Source of the DNA: JAQGMJ01 sp036498945
GTDB lineage: Bacteria; Pseudomonadota; Gammaproteobacteria; Burkholderiales; JAEUOS01
Direction: 5' to 3'
Assembly: GCA_036498945.1 (NCBI GenBank)
Contig: DASYEQ010000101.1
Span: forward strand, 1-64,000
Length of the DNA stretch: 64,000 bases
Below are positions 45,406 to 53,684 of this stretch, in pieces; within the stretch, counting starts at the first letter, position 1; the number at the start of each line of letters is the position of its first letter. The notes below the pieces were generated by a model that did no database searches, was not told the DNA's origin, and worked only from the letters and a program-made list of their open reading frames with translations. Position numbers and translations under genes: made by a program.

Positions 45406-46031
45406 ACCCGCCGCTCCCCGCCATTTTCGTCGCCGGCTTCGGCGGCACCGGCAAGCACCAGGTCATCGAAGCGTTGCTGGCGCAGCGGCCAGCGGCAGAG
45501 CAATGGGCGCTGATCGCGCCCGCCGGCCTGCTGGGGGCGGCGCGCTTCAGCGGCGCGCCGGCCGACGGCGTGAAGATGGAAACGGTGGCGCCGGGCTGCC
45601 CCTGCTGTACCGGCCTGACGCCGTTTTCGGCCGGGCTGGTCACGCTTCTGCGCAAGCTGCGTGACAAGCCCGTGACACGCCTGTTGATCGAGGGTGGCAG
45701 CGAAGGCCATATCGAGAGTGTCGCGCGCTTGCTGCAACAGCCGCAGTTCTCCCCGCATGTGTTTCTCGCGCATGCGCTGGCGGTGATCGACCCGGCGTGG
45801 CTGGCCAATCCGTCGGCCGCCGCGCAAGAGGCATTGGCCGGGCTGGCGGGCGCGGCCGACAGCCTGGTGGCGGCGCCATGGAACGAAAATGCGCCGGCGC
45901 GCTCTGAGTTCAGGGATTTCGCCGGGCGCTTCGCCCCCTCCAGGCCATGGACCGCACTGGAAGGGGTCCGCCTTGAAGCCGATTTTGTGCAAGCCGTGCT
46001 GTCGACTCAAACCTTTCAGGGGACCCGATGA
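45402..46031 (+). CDS. short CobW/COG0523-like protein with degenerate P-loop
   Basis: A 209-residue protein. The N-terminus FVAGFGGTGKHQVIEALL has the outline of a CobW/COG0523 Walker A, but the Ser/Thr after Lys is His. APGCPCCTGLTPFSAGLVTLL corresponds to the family CxCC metal-binding motif, and RLLIEGGSEGHIESVARLL to the Walker B region. The CobW C-terminal domain is missing. Members are GTP-dependent metallochaperones; nucleotide use here is uncertain. It overlaps both neighbours by ATGA, so is translated with the hydrolase and LpxR-like gene. Confidence 0.7.
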   Translation: MNPPLPAIFVAGFGGTGKHQVIEALLAQRPAAEQWALIAPAGLLGAARFSGAPADGVKMETVAPGCPCCTGLTPFSAGLVTLLRKLRDKPVTRLLIEGGSEGHIESVARLLQQPQFSPHVFLAHALAVIDPAWLANPSAAAQEALAGLAGAADSLVAAPWNENAPARSEFRDFAGRFAPSRPWTALEGVRLEADFVQAVLSTQTFQGTR

Positions 46032-47380
46032 ACATCCGCGCCTGGAGCCGCGCCATCCTGTGCCTGACCTGCCTGATCGCCGCCAACGGCGCCTGCGCGC
46101 AGGAAAACGCCACGCCGCCACCCGGCCCGAAGGGCGTGCTCGACCATCTCTCCGGTTTCTGGGACGAATACAACCAGGTCTGGTCGCACAGCGATTACGA
46201 ACGCGCCCGCCTGGAGTACGAGAACGATACGTTCTACAACACCGACCGCAACTACACCGACGGTGTGCGTTTCTCGATCAAGCGCGGCTCCTCCCAGGCG
46301 ACTTCGTTCGACCCGGACAAGCTGGGCATGATCCCGCCGCTCAACACGGCGGCGGAAAAAGGCGATTGCGATGCCACGCTGCCGGCGCGTGACGACACGC
46401 CGGGCGCCAAGCCGAACCCGGCGAAGACCCATGAGGACCTGCCTTGCTACCGCGCGGCCTATAGCTGGGTATTGGGGCAGAACATGTACACCGCCTCAGA
46501 CGTGCGCCTGAAACCCGACCAGATCCCGGCCAAGGACCATCCTTACGGCGCCTGGTTGTACGTCGGCCTGCACCGCGAGGTGTATTCCAGCGACGAACGC
46601 TACTGGCAATACGGTTTCGACATCGGCTGCATCGGGCCTTGCGCACTGGGCCACGAGACGCAGAACATCATCCACCAGTACATCACCGATTCGCCTTCGC
46701 CGCAGGGCTGGGGTTCGCAGATCCATAACGAACCGGGCATCGAGTTCCGCTACGAGCATGCCTGGCGCGCGTTCCGCTATGTCCTGGGCAGCCGCGGCGG
46801 CGAGCCCCTGCGCCTGGGCCGCAGCTACGAAGGCGCGCCGCTCGCCTTCGACGTGCGCCCCTCGGTGAGCCTGGGCCTGGGCAATATCCAGACCTATGCC
46901 GGCATCGGCGCCACCATGCGCTTCGGCTGGTTCCGCTCGACCTACGAGACCATGCGCCTGGATACCCACCCGATCGAATCCCTGGCGCGCAAGGATGACG
47001 CACCGACCGATGACACCACCACGGCCAAGGGTCCCCGACTGGCCGCCAGCGAAACCGGCCGCGCCGCCAGCGGCGACAGTCGACACGCGGCCGGCAGCGG
47101 CTCGTGGTTTTCCAAGACCGAGTTGTTCGGCTTCACCCGCGTCAACGCCGACCTGGTGGCCTACAACGCCATGCTGCAGGGAGGCATGTTCAACACCAGC
47201 AGCCCGAAGACGGTGGGCGCGCGGCCCTACATCGCCGAGTACGAATTCGGCCTCGCCGCCGCCTACGGCCAGTTCAGCGTATCGCTCTCCACCATCACCC
47301 GCCACGAGTGGGATACCTCGGGTTTTCGCTACGGCCAGCATTTCGGCCGCCTCGCCGTCGAGTTCGCGACCAGGTTCTAG
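46028..47380 (+). CDS. LpxR-type lipid A 3'-O-deacylase (DUF2219)
   Basis: A 450-residue outer-membrane barrel protein. A signal peptide (to about 24, LCLTCLIAANGACAQ) is followed by the LpxR signature YENDTFYNTDRNYTDGVRFS (catalytic Asn-Asp and Thr region), DHPYGAWLYVGLHRE, and IGCIGPCALGHETQNIIH (catalytic His region). The C-terminus HFGRLAVEFATRF ends in Phe, as outer-membrane barrels do. LpxR removes the 3' acyloxyacyl group of lipid A. Two insertions make it longer than the Salmonella enzyme. A terminator follows. Confidence 0.88.
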   Translation: MNIRAWSRAILCLTCLIAANGACAQENATPPPGPKGVLDHLSGFWDEYNQVWSHSDYERARLEYENDTFYNTDRNYTDGVRFSIKRGSSQATSFDPDKLGMIPPLNTAAEKGDCDATLPARDDTPGAKPNPAKTHEDLPCYRAAYSWVLGQNMYTASDVRLKPDQIPAKDHPYGAWLYVGLHREVYSSDERYWQYGFDIGCIGPCALGHETQNIIHQYITDSPSPQGWGSQIHNEPGIEFRYEHAWRAFRYVLGSRGGEPLRLGRSYEGAPLAFDVRPSVSLGLGNIQTYAGIGATMRFGWFRSTYETMRLDTHPIESLARKDDAPTDDTTTAKGPRLAASETGRAASGDSRHAAGSGSWFSKTELFGFTRVNADLVAYNAMLQGGMFNTSSPKTVGARPYIAEYEFGLAAAYGQFSVSLSTITRHEWDTSGFRYGQHFGRLAVEFATRF

Positions 47381-47390
47381 CCAATAAAAA

Positions 47391-47409
47391 AATCCGCCGG
47401 CGGCGGATT
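47391..47409 (+). terminator. terminator after the LpxR-type gene
   Basis: AATCCGCC (47391-47398) / GGCGGATT (47402-47409) with a 3-base loop, 10 bases after the stop and preceded by an A run; downstream T run is weak on the plus strand, so it may also act leftward. Confidence 0.65.
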
Positions 47410-47439
47410 CTGGCTTGGCCTTTTCGTGGCCCTTTAGTC

Positions 47440-47471
47440 AAAAAATCGTCCGGCTCCGCCGGCAATTTTTT
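47440..47471. terminator. bidirectional rho-independent terminator
   Basis: AAAAAAT (47440-47446), stem CCGGC/GCCGG with loop TCC, then ATTTTTT (47465-47471). The symmetric A and T tracts allow termination in either direction. Confidence 0.7.
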
Positions 47472-47482
47472 GCTGATCAAGC

Positions 47483-47512
47483 CGCTCAAAAGTAGGTTTG
47501 TACTTTTGAGCG
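47483..47512. repeat. 12-bp perfect inverted repeat
   Basis: CGCTCAAAAGTA (47483-47494) and TACTTTTGAGCG (47501-47512) with a GGTTTG loop. It is only 11 bases after the preceding terminator and is not followed by a T run on the plus strand. Role unknown; it could be a protein site or a second terminator element. Confidence 0.6.
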
Positions 47513-47778
47513 CTTCAAAAAAAGTCGCAAGCGCCGCACGGCTGAGGGGTAACGTAAACGCTGGTCGCTTCTTGGAAAAACCACCCTCCCTGAGGCGCGT
47601 GAGGAGTAACGCGCGGGTGCCTTAAATTTCCAGCGTTCGCATTTTGCCGGGTTCGGGGGAACTGAACGGCGCTTGCTTGATGGTGGATATTAGGCACTCG
47701 GTCTCTTTGCGACGAGGAACTAGTTCACAATATCCGCTGAATTTTTGGCGCGGATGCGCTTTTTGGTTGGAGACCCTC

Positions 47779-48567
47779 ATGAAGATCAATGTCAACAGCA
47801 TAAACATCAACTACTCCGTACAAGGCGAAGGACCGTGGGTGGTGATGAGCCATTCGCTCGCCTGCGATTCGCGCATGTGGGAGAACGAAGTCAAGGCGCT
47901 GTCGAAGCGCTACAAGGTGCTGACGCTGGACACGCGCGGCCACGGCGGCACCGATGCGCCCGCCGGCGACTACACTCTCGACACGCTGGCCGACGACATC
48001 AAGGGCGCCTTCGATGCGCTGGGCGTCAAGGACGCGCACTGGATCGGCCTGTCGATGGGCGGCATCATCGCGCAGGTGGCCGCGCTCAAGTACCCCGGCA
48101 TTTTCAAGAGCATGGTGCTGGCTGACACCACCAGCGGCTACGCGCCCAACGCCGCCGCCGCGTGGGCCGAGCGCGTGGCCAACGTGCGCAGCAAGGGCAT
48201 CGATGCGATCGTGCAAGGCACGCTGGACCGCTGGTTCACCGAACCCTTCCGCAAAGCACATCCCGAGGTGGTGGACAAGGTCGGCAGCTGGATCGCGCAG
48301 ACCCCGGTGAACGGTTTCTGCGGCTGCGCCGCCGCGCTGCCGAAGATCAACACCACCGCGCGCCTGAAAGAACTCAAGGTGCCGACGCTGGTGCTCTGCG
48401 GCGAATTCGACGGCGGCACGCCGCCGGAAATGGCACGCGCGATCCACGAGAACCTGCCCGGCTCCGAACTGGTAATGATCCCCGCTGCCGCCCATCTGTC
48501 GAACATGGAACAGCCGGCGGCTTTCCTCGCCGCGATCGAGAAGTTCTACCAGCGCATCGGCGCCTGA
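47779..48567 (+). CDS. alpha/beta hydrolase, 3-oxoadipate enol-lactonase-like
   Basis: A 262-residue hydrolase resembling PcaD: NYSVQGEGPWVVMSHSLACD oxyanion region, TLDTRGHGGTDAP, nucleophile GLSMGGIIAQ, acid in LVLCGEFDGGTPP and His in PAAAHLSNMEQP. PcaD opens 3-oxoadipate enol-lactone in the protocatechuate/catechol pathways, but no pca genes are adjacent, so the assignment is by similarity only. A cupin gene follows 36 bases downstream and may be cotranscribed. Confidence 0.8.
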   Translation: MKINVNSININYSVQGEGPWVVMSHSLACDSRMWENEVKALSKRYKVLTLDTRGHGGTDAPAGDYTLDTLADDIKGAFDALGVKDAHWIGLSMGGIIAQVAALKYPGIFKSMVLADTTSGYAPNAAAAWAERVANVRSKGIDAIVQGTLDRWFTEPFRKAHPEVVDKVGSWIAQTPVNGFCGCAAALPKINTTARLKELKVPTLVLCGEFDGGTPPEMARAIHENLPGSELVMIPAAAHLSNMEQPAAFLAAIEKFYQRIGA

Positions 48568-48603
48568 CTTTCACCCCATCGGTCCACGCCCGGGAGCCGC
48601 GCC

Positions 48604-49191
48604 ATGAAGACCGTCCGCATCGACGATACGACCATGGCGCGCCGCGTGGCGCGTTATCGCGCATTGGCACCGCTGCCGGTGCAGATGGACCCGCGCATCC
48701 CGCAGGCGGCACGCGACGTGGTGTACGCACGCAAGCTGCTTTCGGTGATCGGGCTGGATCAGGCGGAAGGTTCGGGCAACGGCAGCCCGATCAACGCCAA
48801 TGCGCCGATCACCGGCGCCGGCGGCATCACTATTACGCTTGCCGTCTGCCCGCCGGGCCAGGGACCCTCGCTACACAGCCACCTCGCCACCTACGAGACT
48901 TTCACGGTGCTGCAAGGGCGCTTTGAAGTCACCTGGAACGACAACGGCGAGAACCGCGTCGAGCTGGAACAATTCGACATCATCTCGGTACCGCCGGGCG
49001 TATGCCGCGCGTTCCGCAACATCGGCGAATCCGAAGGCGTGTTGCAGGTGATCATCTCCGGCGGCGTGCACGACCGCAAGGACATCGACTTCGCCGATGC
49101 CTCGGCAAAGCAGATCGAGGCGACCGGCGCGGGCCTGCTGGACGAATTCACGAAGGTGGGCTTCACGTTCACCGCGGGCGAAGACCGGTAG
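48604..49191 (+). CDS. cupin-domain protein
   Basis: A 195-residue single-domain cupin. Motif 1 is GPSLHSHLATYETFTVLQGRF with His-x-His and Glu metal ligands; motif 2 is the PPGVCRAFRNIG region, in which the usual His is replaced (CRAF), so metal binding may be incomplete. Substrate unknown. It lies just after the enol-lactonase-like gene. Confidence 0.8.
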   Translation: MKTVRIDDTTMARRVARYRALAPLPVQMDPRIPQAARDVVYARKLLSVIGLDQAEGSGNGSPINANAPITGAGGITITLAVCPPGQGPSLHSHLATYETFTVLQGRFEVTWNDNGENRVELEQFDIISVPPGVCRAFRNIGESEGVLQVIISGGVHDRKDIDFADASAKQIEATGAGLLDEFTKVGFTFTAGEDR

Positions 49192-49904
49192 CGGTCGACG
49201 GGGACGCCTCGGTATCGACGTCGAGAGCGCCGCGCCCGCGGCCCGCGGGTAATTTGTTCGTCGATATGGAGACAGGCTGGCGCCGGGGGATTTCTTCCGC
49301 GCCATTTCGATCAGCTTGCGTAAGCGCCCCGCAGAGAACTCGGCCTGCGCCCGCGGCCGGCTCTCTGGCATCAAGCAAGCTCGCGCAGAAGGCGCTCTTA
49401 ATGATCGACAGCGCACGAGAGGCGGATGAAAAGACGTTGCGGAACATGTGCGGATTTTTATGTCTCCTCGCTTGTTGGCGTCTCCCAGGCCTACCGTAGC
49501 ATTTACCTGTCGCTTTGACGGGTGCCCAGGAATTGCCATTTACGACGGATTTCGCTGTCGGGATCGCACCTACTTGAGATGCAGGCCGATTCCCGCATCT
49601 GATCGGGGCGATCTGCCTGGCTATTTTCCAGGTGTGACATTTTCCACGTGCCGGCAACACGGGTGCGCAATATCCGCGGTTTCAGAGGCGCTGTTGCGGT
49701 ACGTTCTGAGGTATCGACACATCTTTTAACAAATAACCCATCGCCCGATTTGCTTCTGGGACGTTATAGGAAACAGGGGCCGGTTTGCTGCCCTTGAAAA
49801 CCTCTCCCTGGCCCAGATATTGCTGTTAAGTGTAGTAAGAGAACGAAGAGCGTCACCCGTAATACCTCCGACGCATCCATGCAGCAGTTTTCTAGGAGTT
49901 CACC
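49192..49904. other. gene-free region of lower GC
   Basis: About 710 bases without a frame I would call. Several open frames of 80-160 codons overlap on both strands, but none has a ribosome site, protein-like composition or a recognisable motif. From about 49390 the base composition is visibly less GC-rich than neighbouring genes, which fits decayed or foreign sequence or a long regulatory region for the DUF3567 gene. Confidence 0.5.
49794..49823 (+). promoter_or_regulatory. candidate promoter of the DUF3567 gene
   Basis: TTGAAA (49794-49799), 18-base spacer, TATTGC (49818-49823), about 80 bases ahead of the ATG. The -35 is good; the -10 is partial. Confidence 0.35.
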
Positions 49905-50213
49905 ATGAACACCGCCGTCAACACCGAGCAAACCGCCCCCGCGCTGGACGATGGTGTCGCCACGCAGGTGCTGTTCAACAGCCCGCATTATTACGTCGCC
50001 GAGATCTCCGGCGAGCCCAACCTCCTGGGGTTCGAAGTGGTCGATAAATTCACCGGTCGCGGCGCTTTCATCGACGGTCCGGTAGCCGAGCATATGCGTG
50101 AGTCCTTCCAGGCACTGGTGGCCGAGAACGACGGCACCGTGACCGCCGAAGAAGTCGATGAATTCATCGGCGGCTACGACGCCTTGCTGCTGCAGCGCGT
50201 GGTCTACCACTAA
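49905..50213 (+). CDS. DUF3567 family protein
   Basis: A 102-residue protein with the DUF3567 pattern seen in betaproteobacteria: VLFNSPHYYVAEI, GFEVVDKFTGRGAFIDGPVA, and the C-terminal TAEEVDEFIGGYDALLLQRV. Function unknown. TAGGAG precedes the ATG with good spacing. The first 20 residues are an extra hydrophilic extension. Monocistronic, ending at a terminator. Confidence 0.85.
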   Translation: MNTAVNTEQTAPALDDGVATQVLFNSPHYYVAEISGEPNLLGFEVVDKFTGRGAFIDGPVAEHMRESFQALVAENDGTVTAEEVDEFIGGYDALLLQRVVYH

Positions 50214-50268
50214 GCTGGCCGGCGGCACCTCCGCGCAAGCGGAGTAAAATGCAGCCATACCGAATGCG

Positions 50269-50288
50269 CGCCCGGGTTCGCCCGGGCG
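50269..50288 (+). terminator. rho-independent terminator
   Basis: CGCCCGGG (50269-50276) / CCCGGGCG (50281-50288) with TTCG loop, followed by TTGCTTTT. Ends transcription from the DUF3567 gene. Confidence 0.75.
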
Positions 50289-50410
50289 TTGCTTTTGGGG
50301 AATCAGAAATCGAGCGCCGATAAGGCGCCGCGCGGTGCGAAGCCGCGCACGACGCGAGCCCGGCCGTCCCTGCGAACCCGCAGCCCTGTAGCCCGCGCCC
50401 AGGTAAACCC

Positions 50411-51709
50411 ATGTCTGCCGCAGCCCCTTCCGCAGAAAAAGCGCCGCCGCCGTCCGCCGCGCTACATGCGCCGCCTTCGGCCGGCGCCGCGTTCGCGCAG
50501 CGCCGCTCTTTCGTGCTGATACTGGCGGCGCTGTCGATGCTCGGGCCGTTTTCCATCGACACCTTCCTGCCCTCGTTGATCGAGTTGCAGTCCGCTCTGC
50601 ATACGTCCGCATTGGAGGCGCAGCAGGCACTCTCGGCCTACTTGCTGGGTTTCGCCGTGATGAGCCTGTGGCACGGCGCGATCTCGGACGCGCTCGGGCG
50701 CCGGCCGGTGGTAATCGCCTCCCTCTTTGTCTACCTCGCCGCGGCGGCGGCATGCACCTTCGCGCCGACCATCCAGGTGCTGATCGCCGCGCGCCTGGTG
50801 CAGGGGCTGGCAGGCGGCGCCGGCATGATCGTCGCGCGCGCCATCATCCGCGACTGCTTCGAGGGCGTGCGCGCCTTGCAACTGATGGCGACGATGATGC
50901 AGATCTTTTCCATCGCCCCCGCCATCGCCCCCATCATCGGCGGCTATCTGCAGCGCGCACACGGCTGGCGCTCGGTATTCGCCTTCATGCTGATCGGCGC
51001 GGCCGTGCTCCTGGTGTGGATCTGGCGCGCCTTGCCCGAGACCCTGCCGCCGGAGGCGCGCCACAGCCTGCACCCGGTGGTGCTGGCGAAGTCCTACTGG
51101 CGGGTATTCACGCGCCTGGAGTTCCAGTTGCTGGCGGGGCTCCTGGGCATCAGCTTTTCCTCGCTCTTCCTTTACATCTCGGCTTCTCCCGTGCTGATGA
51201 TCCGCCACCTGCACATGCGGACCACCGACTTCGCCGCGCTGTTCCTGCCGGTGATCGGCGGCATGGTGCTGGGTTCGATGACGGCGAGCCGTCTGGCGGG
51301 CAAGGTCGCGCAGCACAAGTTGATGAACAGCGGTTTCGCCCTGTTGGGCGCGGGCGTGGTGATCAACCTGGCGCTGCAATACACCGTAGTGCCCGGCACA
51401 CCGCCGGGTTTCTGGCTGACTTTCTACTGCATCGCACCGCTGGCGCTTTGCGCCTACGGGCAGGCAGTGCTTGGGCCTTCCGCCCAGATGATGGTGATGG
51501 ATCTCTACCCGGCACAGCGCGGCCTGATGTCTTCCTGCCAGGGGGCGACGCACCTGATGGTTTCCACCGTCACCGCCGGCATCGTGGCGCCGCTGGTGGC
51601 CGATACCACGCAGGAGCTGGCCCTTGCCAGCAGCGCGTTTTTCGGCGTGGCGCTGGTATTGTGGCTGACCTATCTCGCAGTCCACGCTAGGCGCGGCGCG
51701 GGCACCTGA
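50411..51709 (+). CDS. MFS drug efflux transporter, Bcr/CflA type
   Basis: A 432-residue, 12-helix proton antiporter. After a hydrophilic Ala/Pro-rich N-terminus, helix 1 reads LILAALSMLGPFSIDTFLPS with the family Asp; the motif-A loop is GAISDALGRRPVVI; helix 4 is RLVQGLAGGAGMIVARAIIRD, the Bcr/CflA signature. Predicted to export drugs or small molecules such as dipeptides or cysteine. Monocistronic; convergent with the rhodanese gene. Confidence 0.88.
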   Translation: MSAAAPSAEKAPPPSAALHAPPSAGAAFAQRRSFVLILAALSMLGPFSIDTFLPSLIELQSALHTSALEAQQALSAYLLGFAVMSLWHGAISDALGRRPVVIASLFVYLAAAAACTFAPTIQVLIAARLVQGLAGGAGMIVARAIIRDCFEGVRALQLMATMMQIFSIAPAIAPIIGGYLQRAHGWRSVFAFMLIGAAVLLVWIWRALPETLPPEARHSLHPVVLAKSYWRVFTRLEFQLLAGLLGISFSSLFLYISASPVLMIRHLHMRTTDFAALFLPVIGGMVLGSMTASRLAGKVAQHKLMNSGFALLGAGVVINLALQYTVVPGTPPGFWLTFYCIAPLALCAYGQAVLGPSAQMMVMDLYPAQRGLMSSCQGATHLMVSTVTAGIVAPLVADTTQELALASSAFFGVALVLWLTYLAVHARRGAGT

Positions 51710-51733
51710 AGGCTTCCAGGCCCCTCGGAAACG

Positions 51734-52123
51734 CTACATCTGCTCCCACGGTAGACCATCGTGGCGCCAGCCATTGACGGCGTTGCGATGGTGCTGCTGG
51801 TCGAGCTCGCCTTCGAAGCCGTAGAGCACGTTGACGACGTCTTCGAAGCCCGCGGCTTCCAACGCCTCGCCGGCATCCACCGAACGATTGCCGGAGCGGC
51901 AGATCAGCACCACCGGGCGCGCCTTGCCGCCGGCCTCGCGCAGCACTTCGGCGGCGAATTGCGGGTTCACCTCCCAGTCCGGCGCCTCTTGCCAGGCGAC
52001 GTGCGCCACCCCTGCCGGATGGCCAACGTAAAAAAACTCCATCTCCGTGCGGCAATCGACGAACAGCGCTTCGGGATGCGCCTGCAGGTAGGCGTAGGTT
52101 TCTTTCGGAGTCAGGTGCTTCAT
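51734..52123 (-). CDS. single-domain rhodanese-like protein
   Basis: A 129-residue rhodanese fold: AYLQAHPEALFVDCRTEMEF, the active-site loop VLICRSGNRS with persulfide-forming Cys, and DVVNVLYGFEGELD. The six-residue loop CRSGNR is that of sulfurtransferases rather than phosphatases. No signal peptide. Sulfur acceptor unknown. Confidence 0.92.
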   Translation of the reverse strand: MKHLTPKETYAYLQAHPEALFVDCRTEMEFFYVGHPAGVAHVAWQEAPDWEVNPQFAAEVLREAGGKARPVVLICRSGNRSVDAGEALEAAGFEDVVNVLYGFEGELDQQHHRNAVNGWRHDGLPWEQM

Positions 52124-52475
52124 GCTTGAGTGTTATAAAAACGCGCGAAAACGCCTTGCATTAGTAAAAAATTATAGACTGATGGGGCGTGCCGATTTAG
52201 ACCGTTTGCGCATTAACTAATACCTGCATGCCGCCTGGACGCCAAAATTCTGGTTGCGGTGCGATAGATGAACATGACCGGTCAATGAGCAACGGATGAG
52301 CGACGTTTGCTGCATCGAGACTGGACTTTGGGGCGCCAAGCCGGCAATAATCAGCGCCGGTGAAACAGCCGCCAGTACGAGTTATAAGACGGACAAAATA
52401 GCTACGACCTCCGCGCGCAGTCCAAAAACCGCTTCCGGCACGCGCGTGCCGCAATTTATAAAAAAGGTGAGAGAG
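52124..52475. other. divergent spacer between rhodanese and Bug genes
   Basis: About 350 bases without a supported gene; a frame reading into the Bug gene from 52296 is not protein-like before the signal peptide. The rhodanese-proximal 50 bases are AT-rich and hold a leftward promoter candidate. I see no hairpin. Confidence 0.5.
52171..52199 (-). promoter_or_regulatory. candidate promoter for the rhodanese gene
   Basis: On the minus strand a perfect TATAAT (52176-52171) sits 17 bases from TAAATC (52199-52194), about 50 bases before the start codon. The -35 is weak. Confidence 0.35.
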
Positions 52476-53447
52476 ATGAAAACGGGCATGTTCAAGACCA
52501 TGCTGGCCGGCTTTGCCGTGCTGGCCGCCGGCGCCGCGCAGGCGCAAACCGACTGGCCGACGCGGCCGGTGCGTGTGGTGATTTCGTTTACAGCCGGCAG
52601 TTCGACCGACATCGTCGGCCGCGTGGTGCTGGAAAAGGTGGCGCAAGTCTGGGGCCAGCCGGCGGTGTTCGACAACCGCGGCGGCGCCGGCGGCTCGATC
52701 GGCGCCAATGCCGTGGTGACCGCGCAGCCGGACGGCTACACCCTGCTGGTGGATTCCGCCGCGCACTCGATCACCCCTTCGATGTACGCCCACCTGCCGT
52801 ACGACACGCGCAAGGATTTCACCGACATCGCAGGTCTCGCGATCCAGCCCAACGTGCTGGTGGTGAAAGCCGGTTCGCCCTACAAGACCATGATGGACCT
52901 GGTGAACTATGCCAAGGCCAACCCCGGTAAGCTCAACTTCGCCTCCGCAGGCGTGGGCAGCGGCACCCACCTGAACCTGGAAAAGTTCATCAACGCAGCC
53001 GGCATCAAGGTGACCCATGTGCCTTACAAAGGCACGCCGGAAGTACTGTCCAACCTGCTGGCGGGCGCGGTCGACTGCTACTGGGGCCCGATCTCCGCCA
53101 CCATGTCGCAGGTCCAGGGCGGCAAGTTGCATGGCCTGGCCGTCTCCACGCCCAAGCGCAGCAGCCAGTTGCCTGACATTCCCACCACCGCGGAAGCCGG
53201 CGTGAAGAATGCCGACGCGCCGCTGTGGTTCGGCGTGTGGGGTCCGAAGGGCATGAAGCCGGCGCTGGTGAACAAGATCGCCGCCGACGTGCACAAGGCG
53301 CTGGAAGACCGCGAAGTGAAGGAAAAACTGGCGGGCCTGGGCAATGACGTGATGGACATGTCGCCCGCCCAGTTCAGCAAGTTCGTGCGCGAGGAAATGG
53401 TGACCTACGCCAAGCTGATCAAGGCGGCCGGGATTACGCCGCAATAA
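52476..53447 (+). CDS. Bug/TctC-type tripartite tricarboxylate transporter binding protein
   Basis: A 323-residue periplasmic solute-binding protein. Signal peptide about 1-23 (AGFAVLAAGAAQAQ), then the Bug signature WPTRPVRVVISFTAGSSTDI, VFDNRGGAGGSIGAN, LPYDTRKDFTDIAGLA, HVPYKGTPEVLSNLLAGAVD and PDIPTTAEAG. Ligand unknown; Bug proteins bind carboxylates. No TctA/TctB membrane genes are adjacent, as is common for the expanded Bug family in Burkholderiales. AGGTGA precedes the ATG. Confidence 0.93.
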   Translation: MKTGMFKTMLAGFAVLAAGAAQAQTDWPTRPVRVVISFTAGSSTDIVGRVVLEKVAQVWGQPAVFDNRGGAGGSIGANAVVTAQPDGYTLLVDSAAHSITPSMYAHLPYDTRKDFTDIAGLAIQPNVLVVKAGSPYKTMMDLVNYAKANPGKLNFASAGVGSGTHLNLEKFINAAGIKVTHVPYKGTPEVLSNLLAGAVDCYWGPISATMSQVQGGKLHGLAVSTPKRSSQLPDIPTTAEAGVKNADAPLWFGVWGPKGMKPALVNKIAADVHKALEDREVKEKLAGLGNDVMDMSPAQFSKFVREEMVTYAKLIKAAGITPQ

Positions 53448-53473
53448 GCGCGACTTCCTTCCGGATCAGGACG

Positions 53474-53497
53474 CTGGCCGCATTTCGATGCGGCCAG
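53474..53497 (+). terminator. rho-independent terminator of the Bug gene
   Basis: CTGGCCGCAT (53474-53483) / ATGCGGCCAG (53488-53497), TTCG loop, then TGTCTTT; 26 bases after the stop. Confidence 0.75.
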
Positions 53498-53684
53498 TGT
53501 CTTTGGGGACAGGGAAATCAGGCCAGGCAATTTGCCGGTTGATGAGCAATTGATTGTCGCCGCGCCGGGAATTCGCATCTGGGCGCACAGGCAACATGGG
53601 GCCGGGCATGCGCGGATGCGTGCCGCTGGCTTGCCCGCGCGGCCGCCCCGGGGTTATCGTTCGACCCAAACGTTGCAGGTAACC

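Larger units (their letters stand above)
47410..47778. other. gene-free spacer with stacked hairpins
   Basis: No coding frame is convincing in these 370 bases. Besides the two hairpins listed separately (47440-47471 and 47483-47512) the remainder, 47513-47778, leads into the enol-lactonase-like gene. Two partly similar strings, TGAGGGGTAACG and TGAGGAGTAACG, occur near 47545 and 47600. I could not match it to a known RNA. Confidence 0.5.

Noticed and set aside
49169..49660. 163-codon minus-strand frame in the gene-free region
   Set aside because: No ribosome site, no motif, Arg/Ala-rich GC-shadow composition, overlapping frames on the other strand are equally long.
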